64,000 nucleotides of DNA. Origin: Rhinopithecus roxellana (lineage: Eukaryota > Chordata > Mammalia > Primates > Cercopithecidae). Below are positions 34,261 to 45,949 of this stretch, piece by piece; positions within the stretch are counted from its first letter, which is position 1; each line of letters begins with the position of its first letter. The stretch spans positions 27,076,756 through 27,140,755 of the forward strand of contig NC_044568.1 in assembly GCF_007565055.1 (NCBI RefSeq). Direction: 5' to 3'. The notes beneath the pieces are model-generated. The model had not been told where the DNA came from and did no database searches. It saw nothing but the letters and a program-made list of their open reading frames with translations. The position numbers were made by a program, and so were the translations under genes.

Positions 34261-34980
34261 GTCCAGTAAAATCCTTTCAGTAAAATTATACTTTTAAAAC
34301 CAAAAGCCAAGAGGGGAGCTTGTCTTGAGACAACATCAGGCTCTGGTCTCTGCATCTTCCTATCTGGTGAGCAAACAGCAAACACCAGAGCCCTGGGCTA
34401 GGGAAGAACAAAGAGGACCAGCATGCTTGGCAGTGAGGGTTGTACACTGAGCAACTCTAAGGGATGCTACCCACCACATAAACTACTATGCAAATGGCAC
34501 AGTATGGTGGACAAGTGGGAACATCAAGGAACTAAGGGGCAGAAAGAGGGATCTTGTGGTTATTTGAATCAGTGGGCTTGGGCGATTCAGTCCCCATTAA
34601 GGGGCAATTGGGAAGATGGGAAGAAAAGCAGTGCAAAACATGAACTCAGCCCCAGGGGGCGCTCTATATGCAGACAACACACATCACGGGTCAAACAAAG
34701 AATGGGTTATTCAGGGGGTATCAAACACAAATGCCCACAGGAGCCAGGATGGTATGTAAAGAGACTGGAGAACACAGCCCTGCAAAGGTGCAAGCACCAC
34801 CAGCCATTGCCATTGTGGCCACATGGGATGCTGAGCTCAGCCTTGTCAGATCTTCCTTTTTAAAAACAAATAAAACCAGAAATCCATGTCTACATGAAGT
34901 CTCCCGGAGTCCCTTTAAATATTTTAAACAGATTCTGATTCTTTTTTACCACTCCATTTATTTGGCTGTGACAGATTCTT
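34261..34980. other. Unassigned sequence
   Basis: No repeat recognised. A plus open frame of 146 codons (34423-34863) has no recognisable domain and no sign of exon boundaries. I leave it uncalled. Confidence 0.4.
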
Positions 34981-34984
34981 ATTT

Positions 34985-35895
34985 TTAAAAACACTTTGTA
35001 ATATATCCAGAATATATAAATTACTCTCAAAACTCAATTAAAAACAAAATAAGCAAAAGAGCTGGATGCTTCAAATGAGACATACAGATGGACAAGAGCC
35101 CCTGAACAGATGCTCAACATTAATCTTTAGGAAAATGCAAATGAAAACCACAATAAGTTAATGCTGTGCACTTGTTAGGATGGCTACCTTTTTTAAAAAA
35201 CTCACAACACCAAGTGTTGGTGAATGAATATGCCGGGCAATTGGAACTCACTTACCTTGGTGGCCAGAATGCAAAATGGTACCATTACATTGGAAACCAT
35301 TTGGCAGTTTCATATAAAGTTAAACGTACTTTTACTATGTGACCCAGCAATTCCACTCCTAGGTATTTGCCCAAGAGAAATAAAAATTTATGTTCACACA
35401 AAAATCTGTCTATTAATGTTTATAATGGCTTTATCTGTAAACACCAATCTAAATGTCCCTCACCTGGGGAATGGATAAATGAATTGTGGTATGTCCATGA
35501 CAGAATACTAATCAGCAAGAAAAAAGGAATAAACCACCAAGACATGCAATAAAATAAAATGCCTAATCTCAAATGCATTCTGCTAAGTCAAGGCACTCTG
35601 ACTCAAAAGTCTCCATAGTGTAGGATTCCATTTCTAGGACATTCCAGAAAAGGCAAAACTATAGGGACATAAAATAGATAGTAGCTAACAGGAATTGGAG
35701 ATGGGGACAGGGATTGCCCAAAAGGGAGATGGCGGGGGTTACATTTTGGGGAGTGATGGAAATGATCCAGTGTATTGCTTATGGTGGCGATCTGTCAAAA
35801 TTCATACAACTGTACACCAAAAAGGGAGCATTTTACAGTATGTAAATTATGCAAAAAAAACCTTAATTAAAAAATTAAAAGTAAAATAAAAATCA
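34985..35895 (+). repeat. L1M 3'-end fragment
   Basis: 5'-truncated old L1. 'atgtgacccagcaattccac', 'tcacctggggaatggataaa' and 'catacaactgtacaccaaaa' occur in the order of L1M 3' ends, finishing in an A-rich tail at 35850-35895. The 84-codon open frame is ORF2 C-terminal debris. Confidence 0.88.
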
Positions 35896-36700
35896 CTCTG
35901 GGCCACACAACACAGCACTACAAGTGGAATCCAACTGGTGGCCTGGTCGGCACTGGACATCATCAAGGATAGAGGGAAAGATGGGAAGACCCCACCCCTG
36001 CCCCTGCCCTCGAGGAGCTGAGCAGCAGAGAGACAAGATTTTCAACTGTGTTCCTCTAGTCATGGCCCTTTTCTCTGTTTTCTCAAGGTTACACATAGTA
36101 TGTCACTTGAGCAAGCAGAGACTTCCTTATCTAAAATGTTTTGGAAAATAAAAGTGTCCTGTGAACAAAGATGGACTTTAATCTAAAGACCCCAGTAAGA
36201 GCCCTCCTCTGTCTCTACCCACCGTGTGATCCTGAGTGAGACTTCATGGGAGCTCACAGAGACCTTGCCTTCTTGAGGGTGGGACAAGAAGAGTTTATGT
36301 TTTCTCTGACCTTGCAGACCTGGCAGGGAGGTAGGAAACACCCAAAGGTAACCTCCAGACCCAGACTCTGCAGGGAAACAGACCTGTCCATTTTGAGGGC
36401 AGAGTTATTTGGGAACAGCAGTAAAATCCCTCAGCAACGGCACCTTCACCCTGCTGGGCTCCAGGCTTCCCCATGCTTAAAATGCTGGAGTTTGTAGCAA
36501 GGAATGCCCAGCCTCTTGGTCCCCTTCTTCCTGGGACCCTTAGAGCTGTGGCAGGCAAATGCCTGATCATCCCCCATGCCAGAAAACACCCAGGCCCTGC
36601 CTCTGAGGCCACCAATCAAAGTGAAAGACAGGAGAGAGTCCTAGCTCTAGGCCTGGAGGATTCAGGCTAGATAAGTGCAGAACGTCCAAAGGAAAGAGAT
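35896..36700. other. Unassigned sequence
   Basis: No repeat or gene recognised. The longest frame is 106 codons on minus (36295-36615), unremarkable. Confidence 0.45.
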
Positions 36701-36704
36701 TCTG

Positions 36705-37120
36705 GCAACTTGGGCCTCAGTTTCCACATCTGTATAATGGGGATAAAGAACACAAACATTGAATGGTATGGTGGCTCATGCCTGCAATCCCAACAGTTAG
36801 GAGGCTGAGGAGAGAGGACTGCTTCAGGCCAGGAGTTCGAGACTAGCCTAGGCAACATAGCGAGACTCCATTTCTACAAAAAATTTCAAAATTAGCTGTG
36901 TATAGTGGTATGCACCTGTAATCCCAGCTACTCAGGAGACTGAAGCAAAAGGATCCCTTGAGCCCAGGAGGTCGAGGCTGCAATAAACTACGAGAGTACC
37001 ATTGCACTCCAGCGTGGGCAGCAGAGTGAAACCCGACTCTAAAACAAAACAAAGCAAAGCAAAAATGTAAACATCACAGTGCTTCTGTGAGGCTGAAATG
37101 ACTATCCTGTGCTGGGCACC
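36705..37120 (+). repeat. MIR SINE split by an Alu
   Basis: 'ctcagtttccacatctgtat' and 'aatggggataaagaacacaa' before the Alu, then 'cttctgtgaggctgaaatga' and 'tgtgctgggcacctggttgg' after it, form one MIR. Confidence 0.75.
36761..37065 (+). mobile_element. AluJ, inserted in MIR
   Basis: Diverged Alu from 'gaatggtatggtggctcatg' to a CAAAA-rich tail. The flanking 'aaacat' (36754 and 37069) is the remnant of a target duplication. Confidence 0.9.
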
Positions 37121-37567
37121 TGGTTGGGGTGCAGAGATGGCAGTTTCCTTGTTGAGTCTCCCCCTACATTCAAAGCCATTAACCCAGGTGACTAGTCATC
37201 TGTATCCCCAAGAAGCTATGCTTCTCTCCTTAGCAGGTCAGCAGTGCCCAGACCTGGAAGAAAGACCTTTTCCCCAACCATGTCCTCTGAAAGGGAGACT
37301 GGGACGACTCAAAGTGAGTGTGGAGCCAGGCTGGTCCTCCACTGGGAAGACAAAGCACCAAGGACAGGGGAAGAGCCAGTGGACCCAAGAAGCCGAACGG
37401 AGGAGCAGGGAAAAGAATAGAGGTGGCCGTGGGAGCCTTGGAAGCCAAGCCAAGAGCATGGAGTCTGGTGAGGCAGAGTGTGCAGGACTCTGGTTGAGGA
37501 GTCAGTTAGAAACAGTGTGCTCGTACGCCCACTAGCCCACCTTAGCCCTGGCCCCCACACCAGCCCC
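37121..37567. other. Unassigned GC-rich sequence
   Basis: Open frames occur on both strands (145 codons plus at 37098-37535; 72-83 codons minus), as expected in GC-rich, stop-poor DNA. No domain is recognised and no gene is called. Confidence 0.4.
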
Positions 37568-37690
37568 TTGCAGGACTGTGCTTAATCTCCATTTCTCAGA
37601 TAGAGAAGTTGAAGCCCCATGGCTCACATACACCCCTAATAAGTGGACCTGGGACTCAAACACAGGTCTCCACAGTCACCCACATTCAGC
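37568..37690 (-). repeat. MIR SINE (antisense)
   Basis: 'ctccatttctcagatagaga' and 'cctgggactcaaacacaggt' fit antisense MIR. Confidence 0.65.
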
Positions 37691-37719
37691 TTCCATTAAC
37701 TCATTCAGCTCTGCCATTA

Positions 37720-37795
37720 ACTCATTAAGGAAGCTTGGGAAAGTCCTTGTGCCTGTCTGGGCCTCAGTTTCCCTACCTTGCTGATGACTGGAAGG
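37720..37795 (+). repeat. MIR SINE fragment
   Basis: 'gtctgggcctcagtttccct' preceded by 'cttgggaaagtccttgtgcc', a sense MIR core facing the antisense MIR just upstream. Confidence 0.6.
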
Positions 37796-38450
37796 CCTTG
37801 CAGGTCCCAATGCCCCCGATCCCAGAACTGCATGGTGTCCCAGCCCCAGCTTCTCTTCTACTCTGGGACTGGCTGCTCTTACAAGGAACCCCCAGCCAAA
37901 CTTTGGCCGTGACCCCCAGGCCACTTTGCCCTGGACAAACAGTGGCCAGATCGCACCCCTGGGAGTTACCCTGGATCAAGCATTCCGCTTTTGGAAGAGT
38001 GGCCCCCATTCTTCTTCATCCTGTCCCCAGCTACCCAAGGCCACCTCCTGCTCCCTGTCCCTGCAGACAATGCCCTAGGCCCAGGCTGAAACCCTGCTCC
38101 CAGCTGAACCCTCCCCTACACCCAACATATGTGCACACTCACTCCCCTCAGCCCTGCAGCTTGAGGCATCTGCTGTCCTTCTGGAATCTGTGACCTCCAG
38201 GACAGCGGCAGGCAGGTCTTCAGCCCCAGAGGTCCAGGGCCCCTGAATGCCTTCTGTACTCCCCAGGGTCTGCCCAGGCTGCTTGGGAAACTATTTCAGG
38301 TCATTTGAGACGATGAGGAGGTTTAGCTCTGGTTTGAGCTAAACAACACTAAGAAACAAATCCCTGTCTGTCAAAGTCCATCAAGCTGAGTTCTGGAGGC
38401 CTGGGAGTCGGCCGACATCTCTCAAGGGGTTTACTCTTCTGTGCTGCTTT
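37796..38450. other. Unassigned C-rich sequence
   Basis: Rich in CCC and CAG. A 152-codon proline-rich plus frame (37735-38193) starts in the MIR and has no recognisable domain. No gene is called. Confidence 0.4.
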
Positions 38451-38454
38451 TTTA

Positions 38455-38605
38455 CTCAGTTCCACAAATATTTATCAAGGAAGCTGCTACTGTGCTGACA
38501 CCAGTGTCCTGGGAGGTTCGGGGGATGGGCAGGCCATTCGAAAGACAGAGGGAATACGGAGAGGAGCGGTACTTGATCCCTGTCCCCAGGGACTTTGCTT
38601 TCTCC
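38455..38605 (-). repeat. L2 LINE 3' end (antisense)
   Basis: 'cacaaatatttatcaaggaa' and 'gatccctgtccccagggact' fit the antisense L2 tail region. Confidence 0.55.
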
Positions 38606-39565
38606 AGCAAAGGTGTTTGACGCCTGCTCTATGAACGCCCTTCCACAGGGCAGCCAGCTGTGCTCTTCATTTCTAAATGGTTCTAAGGATGGAAAGGAAA
38701 GACCCAAAACGCTATCAGTCATTTTCTTACGGGAGAAAGACATTCTCGTCCTTTTCTTCATTTTCCAATTTTGTACCAGGAGTCGTTACTACTTTTGAAA
38801 TTGGAGAGTAAAGATTTATGGGCCTATACTTTTTCAAACATGGGAATGATTTATTGGAGGTGGTTATAAAAATTATTCTGTTCATTGTAACTATTCAGAC
38901 AATACCCAAGAAATGAATGAAAATGGAAAACCACCCATAATCACTGATTGAGCAGGAAATATCTTGTCCTTCTTTTTCTGACTCGCAGTGATGTGAGGCT
39001 GAAAGAGGCTTTGGGAGGCAGGGTGGCTGGGCTTGGATGTAAACTTCCACCCGCTTTGGTGGTACTGGGTCCACCTGCAGGCTCTGACCTGGGCCAGAAG
39101 CTACCCTAAGCCTGTGCTCCCTGGAACCACATTCCAGGGAAGACTGGGAGCTCCCATCAAGAGAGGAGTTTAGGAAATGCTGGTCCATGCACATCTCAGT
39201 GTGCTAAGGAGGTAGATGCTCCCAGATATTGACCACCACGGAAAGTCAAAGTCAGATTTGGTGAATTCGTCTGATAGTGCCAATTTTTTAAATGGGCTTT
39301 AGGCCAAGAAAGGACATTTATAAAGGGAATTAGCAACTATTCCTCAGAAAAGAATGGACATTTGAACACCAAAAATAGGAAAAACTGACTCTGCAAATAA
39401 AAAGCTTTATGAAAAACTCAGTGAGCGGCCCTTGCGTGCTGTGGGGAATTCAAGCTCTCAATGAAGGGCTGCAGCTCTAAGCCAGGCTAGAAGGCACTGG
39501 TTTCTCCTCTCCTTGGGCCTTGGTTTCCTCATTTGTCTAGCATTCTTCTTGCGTAAAGATTCGAC
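38606..39565. other. Unassigned sequence
   Basis: Nothing recognised apart from a probable MIR scrap at about 39500-39545 ('cttggtttcctcatttgtct'). Confidence 0.45.
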
Positions 39566-39569
39566 TTCT

Positions 39570-39880
39570 GGCTAGACATGGTGGTTCACAGCTATAATCT
39601 CAGAACTTTGGGAGACCGAGGAAGGTGGATCATTTGAGGTTAGGAGTTCAAGACCAGCCTGACCAACATGGTGAAACCCTGTCTCTACTAAAAATCCAAA
39701 AAAATTAGCCAGGCATGTTGGCACATGCTTGTAATCTCAGTTACTCGGGAGGCTGAGGCAGGAGAATTACTTGAACCCAGGAGATGAAGCTTGCAGTGAG
39801 CCGAGATAAAGCCTCTGCACTCCAGCCTAGGCGACAGAGGGAGACTCTATCTCAAAATAAACAAACAAGCAAACAAAGAA
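39570..39880 (+). mobile_element. AluS
   Basis: Starts 'ggctagacatggtggttcac' and ends with a CAAA-rich tail. The target duplication is worn ('attcgacttct' against 'ttccgactcc'). Confidence 0.92.
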
Positions 39881-39972
39881 ACTGGTTCCGACTCCCCCCT
39901 CACCCCCTTCGACATTCCTCTTTTCTTTCCCCCCAGTAACAAGCAGCTTTGTCCCAATGATGGTCACCTTCC

Positions 39973-40276
39973 TTTTTTTTTTTTTTTTTTTTTGAGACTG
40001 AGGAGTCTTGCTCTGTTGCCAGGCTGGAATGCAGTGGCGCAATCTCGGCTCACTGCAACCTCCGCCTCCCAGGTTCAAGCAATTCTCCTGCCTCAGCCTC
40101 CAGAGTAGCTAGGACTACAGGCCCACACTGCTATACCTGGCTAATTTTTTGTATTTTAGTACAGATCGGGTTTCACCATGTTGCTCAGACTGGTATCGAA
40201 CTCCTAAGCTCAGGCAATCCGCCTGCCTCGGCCTCTCAAAGTGCTAGGATTACAGTCATGAGCCATCATGCCCAGT
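39973..40276 (-). mobile_element. AluS (antisense)
   Basis: A T-run of about 22 bases then 'gagactgaggagtcttgctc', ending 'catcatgcccagt'. A perfect 12-bp target duplication tggtcaccttcc lies at 39961-39972 and 40277-40288. Confidence 0.96.
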
Positions 40277-40288
40277 TGGTCACCTTCC

Positions 40289-41680
40289 AACATCCACACC
40301 CAGCAGGTGGTTTGAAAGTGCCAACACCTAGATAGACAGGCAGCGTGACAAGCTGGGAGAGGTGGCCAGGTGATGAGGCTGGAAGGTACAGGGAGAAGGG
40401 ACAGAGTCCGCACCACCAAGGCAGGCAGAAAGGAGACAGGGAGAAGGTAACGTAGGGAAAGGCTGCTCCTGATGGGGAGAAGGTCTCCCTGGTGTCCTGG
40501 AAAGGGCATGAGATGGATCAAGGGGTGCCGAGGGCATGGAGAGGTAGAGGCAGTTCTGGAGGCTCTTTCTGAGCATAAACACTGTATCCTGTCAGTCAGT
40601 GGGGTGAGTTCACAGGAAGGAACCCCAGATGGAGGGATGGAGGAAGGCAGGAGAGCCTGTAGCCTGGTCTTGTCCTCCACGGTACCCGCCCCTCCCTGGG
40701 GCCCTGAAGGATGTGCTCTGAAAGCCCCCAGTAGAGACCTGTTCTCCCAGGGCTGGGGACTCATTCAGAGCATACGATGGAAGCCAAGAGGGTTCTGGCA
40801 CCTACTGTTCCCTCTGGCAGCCTTCTTTCCCTCGGCAACCTCAGGCCTCTCCCTGGGGAATCCGTCAGCCACACAAACTGAGGGGGAGCAGTGGGGGACA
40901 GAAGGCAGGGCTCAGGCAGGGTTGAACCATCTCATTCAATCACCCCTCGCTCGACAGAGGAGAAAACCAGGGCCAAGAAGGAAAGCCATTCCATGTCAAC
41001 AAATTCATGGCTGTGCTGAAACAATAGTTCTATCAAAATAATAATAATAAGCGATTGTGGGATTCCAGTCTTCTGTCTCTCACTCCAGGATTTAAATTGG
41101 AGGACCGCACATCGGAACTGATGGATTGTCAGACCCTGTGGCCTCACATGGGAAAGTGTCTGGGGACAGGAACATTCTACCTGCCTCAAGGGTCACCCCA
41201 CGAGGGCACCTTTGTACACGCGTGAAGCCTGCTTGGGTGCACACTGTCCTGGTGTCTCCAGATGTGGACATTTTTAAGCAGTTAAATTTTCTATTCCTTC
41301 CAGCCCCTCAACCCTACCCCCACTCCTCCCAGCAAATGGATAACAGGAAACAGCCAAAGCTTCTTAACTTTTCTTTAATCTTCCCCTCTCTGGCAAACTG
41401 AAAAATCAAACGATAATTGTCTGGGTGATCTCATTATTGTCAACAAAATCCAAGCCTTGAAGTCCGAATGCACTGAAACGCTGACACATTAAACACAAAA
41501 GGAAACTGCGCTTGCATGTTGTTCAATAAATAAATAAGGCTGGCGGGAGCTCGGCGCAGACCTGGCACACCGAAAGGCTTGGTGGTCGGAAATGCTCGGA
41601 CTGCGAGATGACCATGGGGACCCGGGAAGCATGGCATCTAGGAAAGACTAGGACCAGGAGGTCAAGGTCCCATCCTTCCT
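40289..41680. other. Unassigned low-repeat sequence
   Basis: No gene is called. Long overlapping frames occur on both strands (184 codons minus at 40210-40764; 189 codons plus at 40472-41041), but the first starts in an Alu and neither shows a domain. An (ATA)n scrap lies at 41037-41050. A small CpG cluster occurs at 41530-41640, too short for a CpG island. Confidence 0.4.
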
Positions 41681-41684
41681 GTTT

Positions 41685-42070
41685 GTATCAGTCGGGCCCA
41701 GCAGGAAACAGATGGACACATGGTGCCTTCCCAAGGGTAACTGAGGAGAGTTTAATGATGGGGGTATTTACGGGAGCAGGGAACCAGAAGGGGAGGTGGG
41801 GCATCCAGGGAAGTAGCACCATGGGAAGCCCTTATAGCCACTAGACCTGAAAAACAAGGGGACCAAGCAGTGATCAGAGCCCAGATAGGGTGATGGGTGA
41901 GAGGGACACTTGATAAGAGCTGTGGCTTTTCAGGGGAGAAAGACTGCACCCACCAAAGTGTGGCCTGGCAGGGAGAGGACTAGAGAACAGTTGGCTCCAC
42001 TGCTGTCTCCTACCTCCTTCCCATCTCCCAGCGGTGCCTCCCATTGGCCAAACCCAAGCAAAAGCCAGAG
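41685..42070 (+). repeat. Old dispersed repeat, family not named
   Basis: 'gggcccagcaggaaacagat', 'gaggagagtttaatgatggg' and 'tcccagcggtgcctcccatt' occur together in a common mammalian interspersed repeat whose name I cannot give. It ends close to the left arm of the inverted repeat. Confidence 0.45.
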
Positions 42071-42083
42071 GACAAGGAAGATG

Positions 42084-42262
42084 AAAGTCAAACAAGCAGC
42101 TTCCCTGTTTGCAGACAGATAGCACTGGCCCAGTGCTGGGGAGTTGCTGGCCCTTCTCTTCCAGGTCAGCCTGGTGTGTCTCTGCAAGTCTGGAGCAGCA
42201 GGGAGGGAGTAGGGGTAGTGATACCTCCACTGCATTTTGGTCTTCAAAAGTGTCCTATTTTC
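42084..42262 (+). repeat. Inverted repeat, left arm
   Basis: Its reverse complement aligns with 42729-42910 along the full length, roughly 80% identical by eye. Exact shared blocks include 'ccagcaactccccagcactg' (with a one-base offset at its edge) and 'ctgctgctccag'/'ccgctgctccag'. The spacer is 466 bp. The conceptual translations read LAQCWGVAGPS on this plus strand and LAQCWGVAAPS on the minus strand of the other arm. Confidence 0.85.
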
Positions 42263-42728
42263 TGAAAGATGCAGGTTAAGGGACTGAGCTGCCTGGGGCA
42301 TGGAGCAGAGTCTGGAGGGGCAAAGAGAGAACAGCCAGCATCCCATGCATCGTACGACACACCCTGCAGCATGCCACATCTGTACCATCCCCAGCTTGTG
42401 CACATCCAGGGATGCAAAGCTCACCCCTACTTCTACCTGCAAGCAGCCTATCCAAGTGTGAAGATCCCACATCTCAGTTCCTGGCAATCAAGTTCTGGGA
42501 TTGGGGAACAGGACATATCCACACTAGGGAGCAGGTGCTATTTGAATAACAGGAGGGTGAGACTGGGAGCTACTGGGCAGGCCTGCTGCATTGCTTGGCA
42601 GGGGTGGGGTAGTAAACGCAAAGCAAAACATATCTCCCATTTGTTCACCTTCTCTTGATCTTGATTTTTCTGCCTTCTTATCAGAATCCTAATAGATACC
42701 ATGAACATATATTACCTATCACCTTTAC
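42263..42728. other. Spacer between the inverted-repeat arms
   Basis: 466 bp with no repeat or gene recognised. Confidence 0.5.
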
Positions 42729-42910
42729 TGAAAATGGGACACTTTTAGAGACCGAAGTGCAGTGGGGGTGTCACTACTCCCACTCACTTCCCGCTGCTCC
42801 AGGCTTACAAAGACAGACCAGGCTGGCCTGAGGAAGAGGGGGCAGCAACTCCCCAGCACTGGGCCAGCACTGCCTGCACACAGGGCTCATCGCAGCTGCT
42901 TGCTGACTTT
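42729..42910 (-). repeat. Inverted repeat, right arm
   Basis: Partner of 42084-42262 in opposite orientation. The match begins at 'tgaaaatgggacactttt' and ends at 'gctgcttgctgacttt'. It could be a second copy of an unlisted interspersed repeat or an old local inverted duplication. Confidence 0.85.
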
Positions 42911-43198
42911 GCGCCCATAGACCTCCCTTTCTCTGTCAGTCCCACAGACAGCAGTGGAGGGGACTCGTGTTGAGGGAAACAGGGCATCAGGAGACCCGTG
43001 TCCTCATCTGCTTCTGTCATTCCGGCTGACAAAACCCGCCCTGCCCTGGGTCTCAACTTCCCAATTTAGAAGGAAAAGGGACTTTGCTCCTGATCTTGGC
43101 CAGCCCAAGATCCCAACATGGAAGAAGAGACCCTTCTCTCCACTTGCAGAATCCTTTCCTTCCTCCTCAACTCTCTCCTCTCCAAAAGGTGCAAATGA

Positions 43199-43622
43199 GG
43201 CCGGACACGGTGGCTTACACCTGTAATCCCAGTACTTTGTGAGGCTAAGGTGGGAGGATCATTTGAGGACAAGAGTTTGAAACCAGCCTGGGTAACATAG
43301 CGAGACCTCACTCCCACTACAAAAAATGTTTAAAAATTAGGACCGGGCACACTGGCTAACACCTGTAATCCCAGCACTTTGGGGGGCCAAGGTGGGAGGG
43401 TTGCCTGAGCTCAGGAGTTCGAGACCACCCTGGGCAACAGGGTGAAATCTTCTCTCTACTAAAATACAAAAAATTAGCTGGGCATGGTGGTGCATGCCTG
43501 TAGTCCCAGGTCCTGGGGAGGCTGAGGCATAAGAACTGTCTGAGCCCGGGAGGCAGAAGTTACAGTGAGCCGAGATCGCACCACTGCACTCCAGCTTCGG
43601 CCATAAAGTGAGACTCTGTCTC

Positions 43623-43653
<31 letters not shown>

Positions 43654-43846
43654 AGCCAGGCTTGGTGATGTGCACCAGTAGTCCCAGTTACTAGGGAGGC
43701 TGAAGTGGGAGAATCACTTAAGCCTGGGAGATTGAGGTTGCAATAAGCCATGCATCCATGCATGACTGCACCACTGCACTCCAGCCTGGGCAACAGAGCA
43801 AGACCCAGTCTCAAAAAAACAAAACCAAAACAAATAAATAAATGGC
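43199..43846 (+). mobile_element. AluJ split by a second Alu
   Basis: The left arm (43199-43340) starts 'gaggccggacacggtggctt' and the right arm resumes at 43651 with 'attagccaggcttggtgatg'. Flanks 'gcaaatg' and 'gcaaata' are the target duplication of the outer element. Confidence 0.9.
43341..43645 (+). mobile_element. AluS inserted in the linker of an AluJ
   Basis: Full-length Alu starting 'gaccgggcacactggctaac' with a roughly 30-base A tail. The outer Alu's linker 'aaaaattag' is duplicated on both sides (43332-43340 and just before 43656). Confidence 0.92.
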
Positions 43847-44094
43847 GCAAATAGTTGCTTCCACCCTGAAAAGTTAAATCCTGCTTTTTATCTGTGAGTG
43901 CTCGGGAGTTTTGCGGGGCCTCTAGAATATTGTTACATTTGGTGCTTTGCAAACAATTCCCTCTGCTTTGCCTGTTCAGCTACAGCATGAGTAGAAAGGA
44001 CGAGAGAGGATCTGGGCATCCCTGACCCCCTGCTCAAGCCAGAGACTGACTGTCCCAATCCCTCTGCCCCGCCTTTCCACCCTCCCTCCCTGGG

Positions 44095-44255
44095 TTGTCA
44101 CTGCATGACTTTGACAGGGTAGTTTTCCTCTCTGAGCCTCAGTTTTCTCATTGGTTAAATTGGGGTGCTAATAATAACCACCTTAGTGATGACACATGAA
44201 GTATTTAGCATGACATCTGGCACACAGTAAACATTCAATGGACAGGAGAGGTTGT
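44095..44255 (+). repeat. MIR SINE
   Basis: 'ctctgagcctcagttttctc', 'ggggtgctaataataaccac' and 'catctggcacacagtaaaca' follow MIR in the sense direction. Confidence 0.85.
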
Positions 44256-44639
44256 CATTGTTTTTTCTGTCCACAAGGAACTGCGGAGGTACCCGCCTCA
44301 TGTTCTACCCTCCTTGGAGGCTTGGGGCAGTTGGATATCCTCTGAAAAGCCAGACAGTTCTGACACTTGCCTATCAAGTCACTGAGTAGGCCTCTATCAC
44401 TGTATTCCCTGTCTTCTCTTCCCTAGGGCTCCAGAAGGAAAATGCTGCTGAGAGGACTGTGGAAATGAGGCTGAAAAAGCCTTCTGTATAATGCAAAGGA
44501 TGGCATGCTTCTAAAGAATTAAGGAAAATATGTTGCTCCTTTTCATCTATACATGCTTGTCACCTTAAATAGGTTCTAAACTCTTTGAGAGTGGAAAATA
44601 AAGGCAGGAAACTAATGTTTATTGAACACTGTGGTTGAT
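44256..44639. other. Unassigned sequence
   Basis: No gene or repeat recognised. Confidence 0.5.
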
Positions 44640-45010
44640 GTTACAATGCTCCACAACATCAGGCCCAGTTTTCCTTCCTGGACATACAGAAAACTACATA
44701 TCCCAGTACCTTTGCTGTGAGGTGGAACCACATGGCTAGTCTTGGCCAGTTAACTGAGAACAGAAATGTTCTGGCCAATTATTTAATTTCTTCCTCTACC
44801 ACAGTGAACATGGAGGCTTTCAGGTGAAGTGATGGAGCTGGAATTTGATCTTCTGGATTATGTATCACGTGTGGAAGAAGTCTGCCCTGGAGGGTGGTCT
44901 TGGACCTACAGAAAGCTTCATGGGAGTGAAAAATAAACTTCTGTAGTGATTAGCCACTGAGCTTGCAGGGATGCTTGTTACTGCAGCATGGCCTTGCTTG
45001 GACTGACTGG
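44640..45010 (+). repeat. Old LTR-like dispersed repeat
   Basis: 'gaggtggaaccacatggcta', 'ttctggccaattatttaatt' and 'gtgaaaaataaacttctgta' recall the same family as 15900-16345, with a polyadenylation-like AATAAA near the end. Confidence 0.45.
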
Positions 45011-45019
45011 TACAACCAC

Positions 45020-45165
45020 TACCATACGCAAGTATTTTTATACGTATTATTATTTCATATGATCCTCACATCTCTAGAGGCAGGTGTTATTATCCTCTCA
45101 ATAAGAGGTAGACCCAGAGGTAGAGCCAGGTTTCTTTGCCTCCTGAGCCCTGGGTCTTAGCAATT
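45020..45165 (-). repeat. MIR-like SINE (antisense, diverged)
   Basis: 'ttcatatgatcctcacatct' and 'ggtgttattatcctctcaat' fit antisense MIR tail and core. Confidence 0.55.
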
Positions 45166-45169
45166 AGGT

Positions 45170-45945
45170 AGGTTCCACTCCCCAAAAAGGGGAAATTTGG
45201 GAGGCAGGCATGCAAATGGTTAGCTCAATGCAGAAATGCCCCTTGTCCCTGTGGTCTTTGTTGAGGAAATCGTAATCCTTCAAGTGTGGCCTTCCAGAGT
45301 CTGGGGAAAAAATGTTCCCAGCTAAAAGTAGCTACATCAGAGGGTCCCAGCCAAAATCCAACTCTAGGTTGGCAGAATTCTTGGATGGCTTGGAATTCCT
45401 GCTGGCCAGGGTTCCACTGGCATGGAAGTGTTTACACTCACGTCAAATTAGTTCTCCCGTGCCTTCCAGAGCCTTAGTCCATATTTGGGATGAAAAGGGG
45501 AATATGATTCCCTGTGGGCGATTCAAAAGCATCAGAAAAATTCCTCAGGGGCCGAGGCCTCTCCGTGTGGCTCAGGGCTCTGCGCAGGGTCCCACATACC
45601 TGGACCCTGTGCCAGCAGGGCAGCCAAGCCAGGAGCACATGAACCCCCTCATACACTAATTCAGAAGGAAGGCATTTCTGCAGTGACCCTTGGGAGACCC
45701 AGAACAGATCCACAGCCAAATGAAGTGCAAGAAACGGGAAAGAAGAAAAGATCTAACTTGCGTTTCTGTCTGTTGAAAGTAGACTTTTCTTCCTCCCTTC
45801 TAGAAGGTGCTATGTGATCGGAGTGCCTTCAGCTGTGAGAAGCAGAAAACCCAAGTAAAAGCATCTTTGCAGAAAGGAAAGCTCTCAGAAGACTGTGTAG
45901 TGTGTACCCTTTTTGTGATTCTCAAAAGCAGGTGAAACAAAGCAA
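45170..45945. other. Unassigned sequence
   Basis: No repeat or gene recognised. A short hairpin-like 'ccccaaaaagggg' lies at 45180-45192. The 115-codon plus frame (45312-45659) has no recognisable domain. Confidence 0.45.
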
Positions 45946-45949
45946 TACG

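Noticed and set aside
36246..38193. Possible multi-exon gene in the GC-rich 36-38 kb interval
   Set aside because: Several frames are open on both strands, but I could not find matching splice sites, a start context or any recognisable protein; MIR copies lie within it.
40210..41041. Open frames of 184 and 189 codons on opposite strands
   Set aside because: The minus frame begins in an Alu; both overlap in GC-rich, stop-poor sequence and show no domain or exon context.
41520..41640. Possible CpG island or promoter
   Set aside because: The CpG cluster is only about 100 bp long with moderate GC content, below what would support an island.
41930..42487. 185-codon minus-strand open frame
   Set aside because: It runs through an old dispersed repeat and one arm of the inverted repeat; no protein family recognised.
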